Source of the DNA: SIG575 sp045595725
GTDB taxonomy: Bacteria; Bacillota; Clostridia; Oscillospirales; Acutalibacteraceae
Assembly: GCA_045595725.1 (NCBI GenBank)
Contig: JAZOAY010000109.1
Span: 1-8,549 of the forward strand
Direction of reading: 5' to 3'
Length of the DNA stretch: 8,549 nucleotides
The position numbers and the translations under genes were made by a program. Every line of letters starts with the position of its first letter. Position 1 is the first letter of the stretch. This document shows, one piece after another, positions 1 to 6,365 of the stretch. Under the pieces are notes generated by a model. That model worked only from the letters and a program-made list of their open reading frames with translations. It made no database searches and was not told where the DNA came from.

Positions 1-231
1 ATAATTTGTCTTCCTAAGACCGCTTGGCCTCCGACTTACTGCATTTTCAGCAGTTTCAATGCCTTCAAGTGCGCTGACATAAACCTTTGCAAAAGATGCG
101 TCTGAACTGACGTCAACGCGTACAACAGTAAGCATTTTTCCGCTGACACGAGGGTCTTTAAGTTCACGGATAACTGCAACTATTTCACGTTTGATATCTT
201 CTGACACTCTCTGTACTCTGTGTCCTGCCAT
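1..231 (-). CDS. rbfA: Ribosome-binding factor A, N-terminal part (cut by window edge)
   Basis: RbfA binds the 30S subunit and helps late maturation of the 16S rRNA 5' end and cold adaptation. Seventy-seven codons are visible and the 3' end lies outside the window. The protein starts MAGHRVQRVSEDIKREI and carries the family core: ELKDPRVSG (about residues 23-31), the strand LTVVRVDVSSDAS (34-46) and AKVYVSAL (48-55), which form the KH-like fold. The last dozen visible residues fit the usual A-x-G-F-x-R helix less well, seeming one residue short. The ATG overlaps the infB stop by one base (TAATG), and an AGAGGAG ribosome binding site lies about 10 nt upstream inside infB, so translation is probably coupled to IF-2. 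It is the last gene of the rimP operon visible here. Confidence 0.93.
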   Translation of the reverse strand, partial: MAGHRVQRVSEDIKREIVAVIRELKDPRVSGKMLTVVRVDVSSDASFAKVYVSALEGIETAENAVSRRPSGLRKTNY

Positions 232-2615
232 TAATCTCTGTACTCCTCTATTACATAAACTTCAAATACGTCGCCTACTTTAATGTCGCTGTATTTGTTA
301 AGACCGATACCGCATTCGTAGCCTGAGTTAACTTCCTTAACGTCGTCTTTTTCACGGCGGAGTGAAGCAATTTCATCTTCAGCAATAACAATACCGTCAC
401 GGATAATTCTGATTTTTGCACCTCTGCTGATTTTACCGTCCTGAACATAGCTACCTGCGATATTACCCACAGAAGAAATTTTGATAACGTTTCTGACTTC
501 AACAGTACCGATAACAACTTCTCTTGTTTTAGCATCAAGCATACCTTTCATAGCAGCTTCCATTTCTTCTATGCAGTCGTAGATAATTCTGTAAGTTCTT
601 ATCTCAACACCGTCACGTTCAGCATTAGCTTTAGCAACTGCATCGGGTCTCACATTGAAGCCTACGATAAGTGCACCTGAAGCCTGAGCAAGCATAACGT
701 CAGATTCATTGACTGCACCAACACCATTGTGAATAACACGAACGCGTACTTCTTCATTTGTAAGTTTTTCAAGGTTCTGTTTAACTGCTTCTGCTGAACC
801 CTGAACGTCTGCTTTAACAATGATGTTAAGTTCTTTCATGCCGCCCTGCTGAATTGAGTCAAAGAGGTTATCAAGAGTAACTTTCTGAACTGAACCCCAT
901 TTGGCTTCTTTAAGTTCGTCCTTACGCTGTTCAACAAGTGTACGTGCAAGTTTTTCATCACTTACTGCATCAAATGTGTCACCTGCCTGAGGAACTTCAA
1001 CAAGACCTGTGATTTCAACGGGAACTGAGGGACCTGCCTTCTTGAGTTTCTTACCGTTTTCGTTCTGCATAACTCTTACACGGCCTACAGCTGTACCTGC
1101 AACGATAACATCGCCTTCGTGGAGAGTACCTTTCTGAACAAGGAGTGTTGCAACAGGACCTCTGCCCTTATCAAGTCTTGCTTCAATAACAACACCTTTA
1201 GCTGCTCTGTTAGGATTAGCTTTAAGTTCTTTCATTTCTGCAATGAGAAGAATTGACTCAAGAAGTTTATCAATATTCTGATGCATTTTTGCAGAAACGG
1301 GAACGCAGATTGTGTCACCGCCCCATTCTTCGGGGATAATTTCATACTCGGTGAGCTGCTGCATGATTCTGTCAGGGTTTGCACCGGGTCTGTCCATTTT
1401 ATTGATTGCAACAATGATTGAAACATCTGCTGCCTTTGCATGGTTGATTGCTTCAACTGTCTGAGGCATGATACCGTCATCAGCTGCAACAACAAGAACT
1501 GCAATGTCTGTTGCCTTTGCACCACGTGCACGCATTGATGTGAAAGCAGCATGACCGGGAGTGTCAAGGAATGTAATCTTTTCGCCGCCTACATTTACCA
1601 TGTAAGCACCGATGTGCTGTGTAATACCGCCCGCTTCACCTGCGGTAACTGATGTATTTCTGATAGCATCAAGAATTGAAGTTTTACCATGGTCAACGTG
1701 ACCCATAACAACAACAACGGGACAACGGGGTTCAAGAGTAGAAACATCGTCTTCACTGTCGTCGATAATTCTTTCTTCGATTGTTACAACAACTTCTTTT
1801 TCAACTTTTGCACCAAGTTCAGTTGCAATAATTTCCGCTGTGTCAAAGTCTATTGTCTGGTTAAGGTTAACCATCATACCAAACTGGAACAATTTCTTAA
1901 CAACTTCTGCACCTGTAACTTTAAGAAGTGCTGCAAGGTCAGAAACAACAATTTCTTCGGGAACTTTGATAACAAGCTGAGGTCTCTTTGCTCTTTCTGC
2001 CTCAAGACGTGCCATTCTTTCCTTTTCTGTTTCCTTTTTCTTTGAACGCATACCCTGCTGTTTACGGTACTGCTGAGATTTCTGTTTCAGTTTCTGTTTA
2101 TTTGAAACTGTATCTGAACGATGTCTGTCAGCAGGTGCTATGTTCTCGTATCTTTCGTTATACTTGTCAAGTTCAACTTCTTCTGCACGGGTGTTGATTG
2201 TTCTTGCTTCACCCCTCGTTCTTGACTGCATGGGTTTATCCTGCTTTTCCTTTTTCTTCTGCTGAGGCTGAGCCTGTGCAGATTTTTCTGAAACAGGTTT
2301 TTTATCATCTTTCTTGTCTTCTTTTTTGCTTTCCTGCATAGGAGCATCTGCTTTCTTTTCTTTTGCAGGCGATTTTTCTTCTTTAACAGGTTCTTCTTTC
2401 ACTTCATTTGCAAGGGCAAAAAAGCTATCAAAGTTTTCAACCTGAGTTTTAAGAGTTATTTTATTGAAAAACAAGTCAAGGTCCTTTGCTTCAAGGGCTG
2501 TTGTAGCCTTTTTCTTAGGTTCATCTGTACCCTCAGCAAGAAGGTCGATTATTTCTTTATTCTGTTTGCCGAGGTCTTTTGCAAGGTCGGCAACTTTATA
2601 TTTCTTTTCAGCCAT
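231..2615 (-). CDS. infB: Translation initiation factor IF-2
   Basis: IF-2 is the GTPase that places initiator fMet-tRNA on the 30S subunit and promotes 50S joining. The 794-residue product has the full family layout: an N-terminal IF2_N module (about 3-52), a charged Lys/Glu/Gln-rich linker (about 70-210), a second IF2_N module (about 212-270), then the G domain. The G domain has G1 GHVDHGKT (305-312), G2 GGITQHIGAY (329-338), G3 DTPGH (351-355), G4 NKMD (405-408) and G5 SAK (441-443). A beta-barrel domain (about 474-555), the IF-2 domain 3 (about 575-680) and the C-terminal fMet-tRNA-binding barrel (about 695-790) follow. Length is normal and all GTPase motifs are intact. The ATG follows the ylxQ stop with no gap, and its GGAGG site lies in the last ylxQ codons. 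Confidence 0.99.
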   Translation of the reverse strand: MAEKKYKVADLAKDLGKQNKEIIDLLAEGTDEPKKKATTALEAKDLDLFFNKITLKTQVENFDSFFALANEVKEEPVKEEKSPAKEKKADAPMQESKKEDKKDDKKPVSEKSAQAQPQQKKKEKQDKPMQSRTRGEARTINTRAEEVELDKYNERYENIAPADRHRSDTVSNKQKLKQKSQQYRKQQGMRSKKKETEKERMARLEAERAKRPQLVIKVPEEIVVSDLAALLKVTGAEVVKKLFQFGMMVNLNQTIDFDTAEIIATELGAKVEKEVVVTIEERIIDDSEDDVSTLEPRCPVVVVMGHVDHGKTSILDAIRNTSVTAGEAGGITQHIGAYMVNVGGEKITFLDTPGHAAFTSMRARGAKATDIAVLVVAADDGIMPQTVEAINHAKAADVSIIVAINKMDRPGANPDRIMQQLTEYEIIPEEWGGDTICVPVSAKMHQNIDKLLESILLIAEMKELKANPNRAAKGVVIEARLDKGRGPVATLLVQKGTLHEGDVIVAGTAVGRVRVMQNENGKKLKKAGPSVPVEITGLVEVPQAGDTFDAVSDEKLARTLVEQRKDELKEAKWGSVQKVTLDNLFDSIQQGGMKELNIIVKADVQGSAEAVKQNLEKLTNEEVRVRVIHNGVGAVNESDVMLAQASGALIVGFNVRPDAVAKANAERDGVEIRTYRIIYDCIEEMEAAMKGMLDAKTREVVIGTVEVRNVIKISSVGNIAGSYVQDGKISRGAKIRIIRDGIVIAEDEIASLRREKDDVKEVNSGYECGIGLNKYSDIKVGDVFEVYVIEEYRD

Positions 2616-2945
2616 TTAATTACCTCCGTTTACTTGATTAATGTATTTTTCGAGGCTCTTTGAAAATCCTTCATCATTGACCGTCAGAACACCTGCCCTG
2701 ACACCAATGATGTTTTTCATTTCATCCATTGTTTTTTCAGTTTCATATAATGTGACGTTTTTTCCGTCAAAACTGCACTCACGTCTGAATTCATTTTTAA
2801 GTCTTTCGGAAGCATCGGAAGTAAGGATACACAAGTGTGCTTTGCCGTATTTTATGGCATCAGCAGCGGCATCATGTCCCCAACCGATTTTACCCGCTCT
2901 GCGTGCAAGACCTAAAAGATTGAAAAATTTACTGTCCGTCTGCAT
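2616..2945 (-). CDS. ylxQ: L7Ae/L30e-family ribosomal-type RNA-binding protein (YlxQ)
   Basis: This 109-residue protein belongs to the L7Ae/L30e/Gadd45 family, whose members bind kink-turn RNA. The Bacillus homologue YlxQ lies in the same operon position and has no firmly settled role. The diagnostic N-terminal half reads FNLLGLARRAGKIGWGHDA (about 7-25), followed by AIKYGKAHLCILTSDASERLKNEF (about 30-53), the alpha-beta core that contacts the RNA. Length is slightly above the usual 100 or so. The ATG at 2945 has a GGAGGAA site 8 nt upstream and lies inside ylxR (17-nt overlap), and its own last codons supply the infB ribosome binding site. This nesting argues for coupled translation of ylxR, ylxQ and infB. 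Family assignment is firm; the cellular function is inferred only as RNA binding. Confidence 0.93.
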   Translation of the reverse strand: MQTDSKFFNLLGLARRAGKIGWGHDAAADAIKYGKAHLCILTSDASERLKNEFRRECSFDGKNVTLYETEKTMDEMKNIIGVRAGVLTVNDEGFSKSLEKYINQVNGGN

Positions 2946-3204
2946 TCAGTTCTTCCTCCATTGAGTCAAAAACTTCTGACGGAATACTGCAGGAAAGTGA
3001 TCTTTCAAATGCTTTTGATTTACGTGCCTGTCTGAAACATTCCACATCTCTGCAGATATATGCACCTTTACCCGGTTTTTTACCCACAAGGTCAATTGAA
3101 ACCTCGCCCTCTGAGTTTCTCACAACTCTGATAAGTTCTCTTTTGGGTTTAAGTTCTTTACAGCCGAGGCATTGACGCATGGGAATTTTCTTTACCTGAG
3201 GCAT
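2929..3204 (-). CDS. ylxR: YlxR family protein (RNase P modulator RnpM family, DUF448)
   Basis: A 91-residue YlxR/DUF448 protein. In Bacillus subtilis the homologue has been described as a nucleic-acid-binding protein that modulates RNase P (RnpM); that role here is inferred by family. Family motifs are IPMRQCLGCKELKPKRELIRVV (about 7-28) and GKKPGKGAYIC (about 41-51), then a basic helix FRQARKSKAFERSL. Four cysteines (C12, C15, C51, C56) are arranged as two pairs and could bind zinc. I chose the ATG at 3204 because an AAGGGGTG site lies 6-8 nt upstream and the family normally starts close to K-K-I-P. An in-frame GTG at 3213 would add three residues (reading M/V-W-I) but leaves no room for the ribosome binding site. 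It begins 12 nt after nusA stops and overlaps ylxQ by 17 nt. Confidence 0.93.
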   Translation of the reverse strand: MPQVKKIPMRQCLGCKELKPKRELIRVVRNSEGEVSIDLVGKKPGKGAYICRDVECFRQARKSKAFERSLSCSIPSEVFDSMEEELNADGQ

Positions 3205-3216
3205 TATCCACACCCC

Positions 3217-4284
3217 TTATTCTGTGTCAGATGTTTTGAAAAATCCGCTTTCGGGCTGAATGTCAATCTTCCAGCCTGTAAGTTTTGCAGCAAGTCTTGC
3301 GTTCTGACCTTTGTTGCCGATTGCAAGAGAAAGCTGGTCATCGGGAACTGTTACATGACAAGCGTTAGTTGCTGTTTCATCAATTTCAACTTTAATTACA
3401 TCTGCGGGAGCAAGTGCAGCGCTGATGAAAAGTTTGGGATCTTCTGAATATTTTACAATGTCTATTTTTTCTCCGCCGAGAAGCTCTACGATTTTTTCAA
3501 CACGAGCGCCTCTCTGACCGATACATGCACCTACGGGATCAATGTTTTCATCCTGAGTTGCTGCAACTGCAATTTTTGTACGTGAACCTGCTTCACGGGA
3601 AACAGCCTTAATTTCAACCTGTCCGTCATAGATTTCAGGAACTTCTGTTTCAAAAAGACGTTTTACAAGGCCGGGATGAGTTCTTGAAATCATAACTCTG
3701 GGGCCATTCTTTTCGCCTGTTCTGATATCAACAACAAAAACTTTGATAAGGTCGCCTTCTTTGACAACTTCACCGGGAACCTGTTCTGCTTTGGGGAGAA
3801 TTGCTTCTCCTTTACCGATATCGAGAACGATATTGCCGCTTACGGGGTCAACTCTGTGAACAGTTGCTGTGATAAGTTCCTGATAACGTTTCTGGAATTC
3901 TTCCATGATCTGTCCTCTTTCTGCTTCACGGATACCCTGACGGATAACATGTTTTGCAGTCTGAGCAGCAACACGGCTGAATTCTTTTGATTCCATTTCA
4001 ATTTCGATAATGTCTCCTGCTTTTGCAGATGACTGATATCTCTGTGCTTCTTCTACGAGAATGTCTGTGTCCTCGTCTTCAATTTCTTCAACAACATTTT
4101 TTCTGAGCCATACTCTCATTGTTTCTTCGTCTGCATTAATTTCGCAGAAAACAACTTCTTTTTTGTTGTAATCATTTCTGAGAGCCACGATAAGTGCCTG
4201 CTGAATTCTCTCACAAAGAAGAGCTGCCGGAACACCCTTTTCCTTCTCAAGCATTCTCACTGCTTCAAAAAATTCCTTATTCAT
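3217..4284 (-). CDS. nusA: Transcription termination/antitermination factor NusA
   Basis: NusA binds RNA polymerase and nascent RNA to control pausing, intrinsic termination and antitermination. With the ATG at 4284 the protein has 355 residues, the usual size of Gram-positive NusA without the acidic C-terminal repeats of Proteobacteria. Order: polymerase-binding N-terminal domain (about 1-125, starting MNKEFFEAVRMLEKEKGV), S1 domain (about 135-200), KH1 with GQRG at 256-259 in DPVGACIGQRGARV, and KH2 with GNKG at 323-326 in LAIGNKGQNARLAAKLTGW. A TTG at 4296 could add four residues but lies directly against the AAAGGA motif, so the ATG, which matches clostridial homologues, is preferred; AGGA/AAAGGA motifs lie 4 and 12 nt upstream. 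It follows rimP after 39 nt. Confidence 0.97.
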   Translation of the reverse strand: MNKEFFEAVRMLEKEKGVPAALLCERIQQALIVALRNDYNKKEVVFCEINADEETMRVWLRKNVVEEIEDEDTDILVEEAQRYQSSAKAGDIIEIEMESKEFSRVAAQTAKHVIRQGIREAERGQIMEEFQKRYQELITATVHRVDPVSGNIVLDIGKGEAILPKAEQVPGEVVKEGDLIKVFVVDIRTGEKNGPRVMISRTHPGLVKRLFETEVPEIYDGQVEIKAVSREAGSRTKIAVAATQDENIDPVGACIGQRGARVEKIVELLGGEKIDIVKYSEDPKLFISAALAPADVIKVEIDETATNACHVTVPDDQLSLAIGNKGQNARLAAKLTGWKIDIQPESGFFKTSDTE

Positions 4285-4323
4285 TTTTCCTATCAATCCT
4301 TTCAGTATATTAACCTTAAATTA

Positions 4324-4794
4324 TTAACCTTCAAAATCATCAAGTTTTACCCATGATGTTTCTTTTTTAATAAATGTTTTTTCTTCACCGTCAACGTCCA
4401 TAGTAATGCTGCCGTCTTCGTAAGAAAGAAGAACGCCTGCAAATTCTCTCTGCTTGTTTTCATCGGGACGAATAAGGCGGAGTTTGATTTTTTTGCCTGT
4501 CATTACTTCGAAATGTTCGTCTCTTGTCAGGTCTCTTTCAATACCGGGAGAACTGACTTCAAGACAGTAACTCTGTTCAATAGGGTCTGCCTCGTCAAGA
4601 ACAGGATTTATAGCATGTGTCATATCAACGCAATCGTTGATGTCAATACCGCCGTCCTTGTCAATAAAAATTCTCAGGTACCATGAAGCACCTTCCTTGA
4701 CAAAACGTACGTCCCAGAGTAAAAGCCCCAAATCCTTTGCCACAGGCTCCGCAAGTGAACGCACAACGCTTACCACATTAGGTTTTGATGCCAT
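4324..4794 (-). CDS. rimP: Ribosome maturation factor RimP
   Basis: RimP assists 30S subunit assembly, acting with S12 on the central pseudoknot region. The 156-residue product has the family's two domains. The N-terminal alpha-beta domain contains WYLRIFIDKDGGI (about 38-50) and the signature YCLEVSSPGIERDL (about 76-89); the C-terminal SH3-like barrel covers about 97-155 (KKIKLRLI ... EEKTFIKKETSWVKL). I chose the ATG at 4794, preceded by AGGAGGT at 7 nt; a longer reading frame runs upstream through the structured leader to 4860 but has no family similarity there. Two tandem TAA stops end the gene. It is the first gene of the operon rimP-nusA-ylxR-ylxQ-infB-rbfA. Confidence 0.96.
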   Translation of the reverse strand: MASKPNVVSVVRSLAEPVAKDLGLLLWDVRFVKEGASWYLRIFIDKDGGIDINDCVDMTHAINPVLDEADPIEQSYCLEVSSPGIERDLTRDEHFEVMTGKKIKLRLIRPDENKQREFAGVLLSYEDGSITMDVDGEEKTFIKKETSWVKLDDFEG

Positions 4795-4812
4795 ATTTTT
4801 ACCTCCTATAAC

Positions 4813-4825
4813 GGGTGTGTCACCC
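4813..4825 (-). promoter_or_regulatory. Small hairpin in the rimP leader next to the ribosome binding site
   Basis: On the transcript GGGTG pairs with CACCC around a 3-nt loop (5 bp). It ends about 7 nt upstream of the AGGAGGT ribosome binding site of rimP, so it could influence access to it. The stem is short and could be chance; its place between the larger hairpin and the RBS is the only support. Confidence 0.4.
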
Positions 4826-4836
4826 TCTCTAACAAC

Positions 4837-4868
4837 ACAAAAGAGCGGGTCTGAACCCACTCTTTTGT
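4837..4868 (-). promoter_or_regulatory. 14-bp hairpin in the rimP operon leader
   Basis: Positions 4837-4850 pair with 4855-4868 around a 4-nt loop (UCAG in the minus-strand RNA). Thirteen pairs are Watson-Crick; the fourteenth (4846/4859) is an A/C mismatch on the plus strand but a G-U wobble on the minus transcript, so the structure is best as leader RNA of the rimP operon. No U-run follows it in the direction of transcription, so it is not a standard intrinsic terminator as drawn. It lies roughly 18-50 nt downstream of the predicted transcription start. Possible roles are 5'-end stabilisation, antitermination or feedback control (for example by NusA); none can be shown from sequence. Confidence 0.7.
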
Positions 4869-4892
4869 CAATACCATACTTTCATTGTATGT

Positions 4893-4921
4893 AGTATACC
4901 ATATATTATTATAATAATCAA
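4893..4921 (-). promoter_or_regulatory. Promoter of the rimP-nusA-infB operon
   Basis: On the minus strand a -35 TTGATT (4916-4921) and a -10 TATACT (4893-4898) are separated by exactly 17 nt. The bases before the -10 read TGG, giving an extended -10 (TGnTATACT). The expected start is near 4886, giving a leader of about 90 nt. This is a sigma-A-type promoter in an otherwise very AT-rich stretch, so an alternative -10 in the spacer cannot be excluded. Confidence 0.75.
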
Positions 4922-4939
4922 GTGTTTTTTTCAAAAGTA

Positions 4940-4967
4940 TTGTGTTATTTTGAGAAAATGATATAAT
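4940..4967 (+). promoter_or_regulatory. Promoter of the MATE-phosphatase unit
   Basis: A perfect extended -10, TG-A-TATAAT, lies at 4959-4967. The -35 is weak (TTGTGT at 4940-4945, 16-nt spacer), as is common where an extended -10 is present. The expected transcription start is about 4972-4975, leaving only about 14-26 nt before the candidate start codons of the exporter. It is divergent from the rimP promoter; the two -35 elements are about 18 nt apart. Confidence 0.7.
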
Positions 4968-4988
4968 ATTCATGAAACAAAAAATCAG

Positions 4989-6362
4989 ATGATTTTTATG
5001 GAGGCGACTGAAACGAACAAATATTCATTAGACATGACAAAAGGTCCGTGGCTGAAGAAAATTCTCATTTTTTCTTTACCCCTCATGCTCACAGGACTTC
5101 TTCAGATGGTTTACAACACCGCTGACATTGTTGTTGTTGGCAGATTTGCGGGAGCTACGTCGTTGGCAGCTGTGGGTGCAACAAGTTCTCTTATCCACCT
5201 TATACTCAACGTTTTTTGGGGAATGGCAATGGGTTCAGGAGTTATGAGTGCCCGTTACATAGGTGCAGAAGACAACAACCGTCTTTCAAAAAGTGTTCAT
5301 ACCGCAATGCTTTTGAGCATTGTTTGCGGAATTGCCGTAGGATTTTTCGGAATTTTTATGGCTGAAAAACTACTGATTCTCATGGACACTCCCCCTGATG
5401 TACTTCCCCTTTCAAAAATCTATCTTCAGATTTATTTCATGGGTGCACCGGCTTCACTTGTCTACAATTTCGGTGCTGCAATTGTACGTTCAACAGGAGA
5501 CACAAAAAGACCTCTTTATATTCTCACTTCAACGGGAATTGTAAACATCTTACTCAACCTTGTGCTTGTAATTAAGTTTGACATGGACGTTGCAGGCGTT
5601 GCCATCGCCACAATCACGTCACAATACATTTCCGCAGTTTTAATCGTAATTCGTCTGCTTAAACTTGACGGAGCATGCAGGCTTTATCTCAGAAAACTCC
5701 GTTTTTACAAGGATGAACTTAAAAAAATTCTCCTCATCGGTGTTCCTGCAGGCGTGCAGAACTCACTTTTTTCTCTTTCAAATGTTATTATCCAGACTAC
5801 CGTTAACTCCTTTGGTTCTGTGGCAATGTCAGGTATTTCCGCAAGTTCAAACATTGATGCCGTCATTTATACCTGTACAAATGCAATTTCTCAGACGACC
5901 ATGACCTTCACTTCACAGAACATGGGTGCACATAAATATGAAAATTTAGGAAAAGTCTATTCACGATGTCTTATCATCACAACAGTTCTGGGCGGAGGTC
6001 TCTGTGTTCTGAGTTATATTTTCAGGAATCAGCTTCTGGGGATTTTCTCAACCGAGCCTGACGTTATTGCAGCAGGAGCTCAAAGACTTTGCGTAATTCT
6101 GCCATTCCATGTATTCTGCTCTCTTATGGACGTAGGCGGAGGTCAGCTCAGAGGTATGGGCAGATCATTTGAACCCATGTTCATAACTCTCATGGGCAGT
6201 TGCGGATTGAGGCTCCTATGGGTTTTTGTATTCTTCCCGAAAAATCCCACACTTCTCTACCTCTACCAAGCATACCCAATTTCATGGTCTATTACTTTTG
6301 CCGTTTTATTTATCTTTTATTTTATAATAAAACGAAAAATCACCAACAAAAAGGAGTTGTAA
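4989..6362 (+). CDS. MATE-family multidrug/toxic compound efflux transporter
   Basis: A 457-residue inner-membrane exporter of the MATE family, which expels drugs or metabolites in exchange for H+ or Na+. About twelve hydrophobic helices form two homologous halves: PLMLTGLLQMVYNTADIVVVG (from about 30) in the N-lobe is mirrored by GVPAGVQNSLFSLSNVIIQT (from about 251) in the C-lobe. Paired loop motifs RSTGDTKRP (167-175) and RGMGRSFEPM (388-397) also match the family. The substrate cannot be told. The start is uncertain: ATGs occur at 4989, 4998 and 5034, and none has a Shine-Dalgarno at proper distance; the only GGAGG (5000-5004) lies just after the second ATG. Homologues usually begin near MTKGPWLKK (5034). 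Its last codons contain the ribosome binding site of the following phosphatase gene, 3 nt away, so the two form one operon. Confidence 0.93.
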   Translation: MIFMEATETNKYSLDMTKGPWLKKILIFSLPLMLTGLLQMVYNTADIVVVGRFAGATSLAAVGATSSLIHLILNVFWGMAMGSGVMSARYIGAEDNNRLSKSVHTAMLLSIVCGIAVGFFGIFMAEKLLILMDTPPDVLPLSKIYLQIYFMGAPASLVYNFGAAIVRSTGDTKRPLYILTSTGIVNILLNLVLVIKFDMDVAGVAIATITSQYISAVLIVIRLLKLDGACRLYLRKLRFYKDELKKILLIGVPAGVQNSLFSLSNVIIQTTVNSFGSVAMSGISASSNIDAVIYTCTNAISQTTMTFTSQNMGAHKYENLGKVYSRCLIITTVLGGGLCVLSYIFRNQLLGIFSTEPDVIAAGAQRLCVILPFHVFCSLMDVGGGQLRGMGRSFEPMFITLMGSCGLRLLWVFVFFPKNPTLLYLYQAYPISWSITFAVLFIFYFIIKRKITNKKEL

Positions 6363-6365
6363 TCA

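Noticed and set aside
1689..2197. Open frames on the plus strand opposite infB (118 and 69 codons)
   Set aside because: They are Cys/Phe/Asn-rich antisense readings of the Lys/Glu-rich infB linker and G-domain region, with no family resemblance and no ribosome binding site that I could see.
1985..2408. Lys/Glu/Gln-rich low-complexity stretch in infB as a repeat or frameshift
   Set aside because: A charged, poorly conserved linker between the N-terminal modules is normal for IF-2, and the frame stays open with the second IF2_N module intact after it.
4795..4860. Upstream extension of rimP by 22 codons
   Set aside because: The extension reads through the leader hairpins, has no RimP similarity, and the ATG at 4794 has an ideal AGGAGGT site.
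4837..4868. Leader hairpin as an intrinsic terminator
   Set aside because: No U-run follows the stem on the minus strand; on the plus strand it would lie upstream of any gene in that direction and the stem contains a mismatch.
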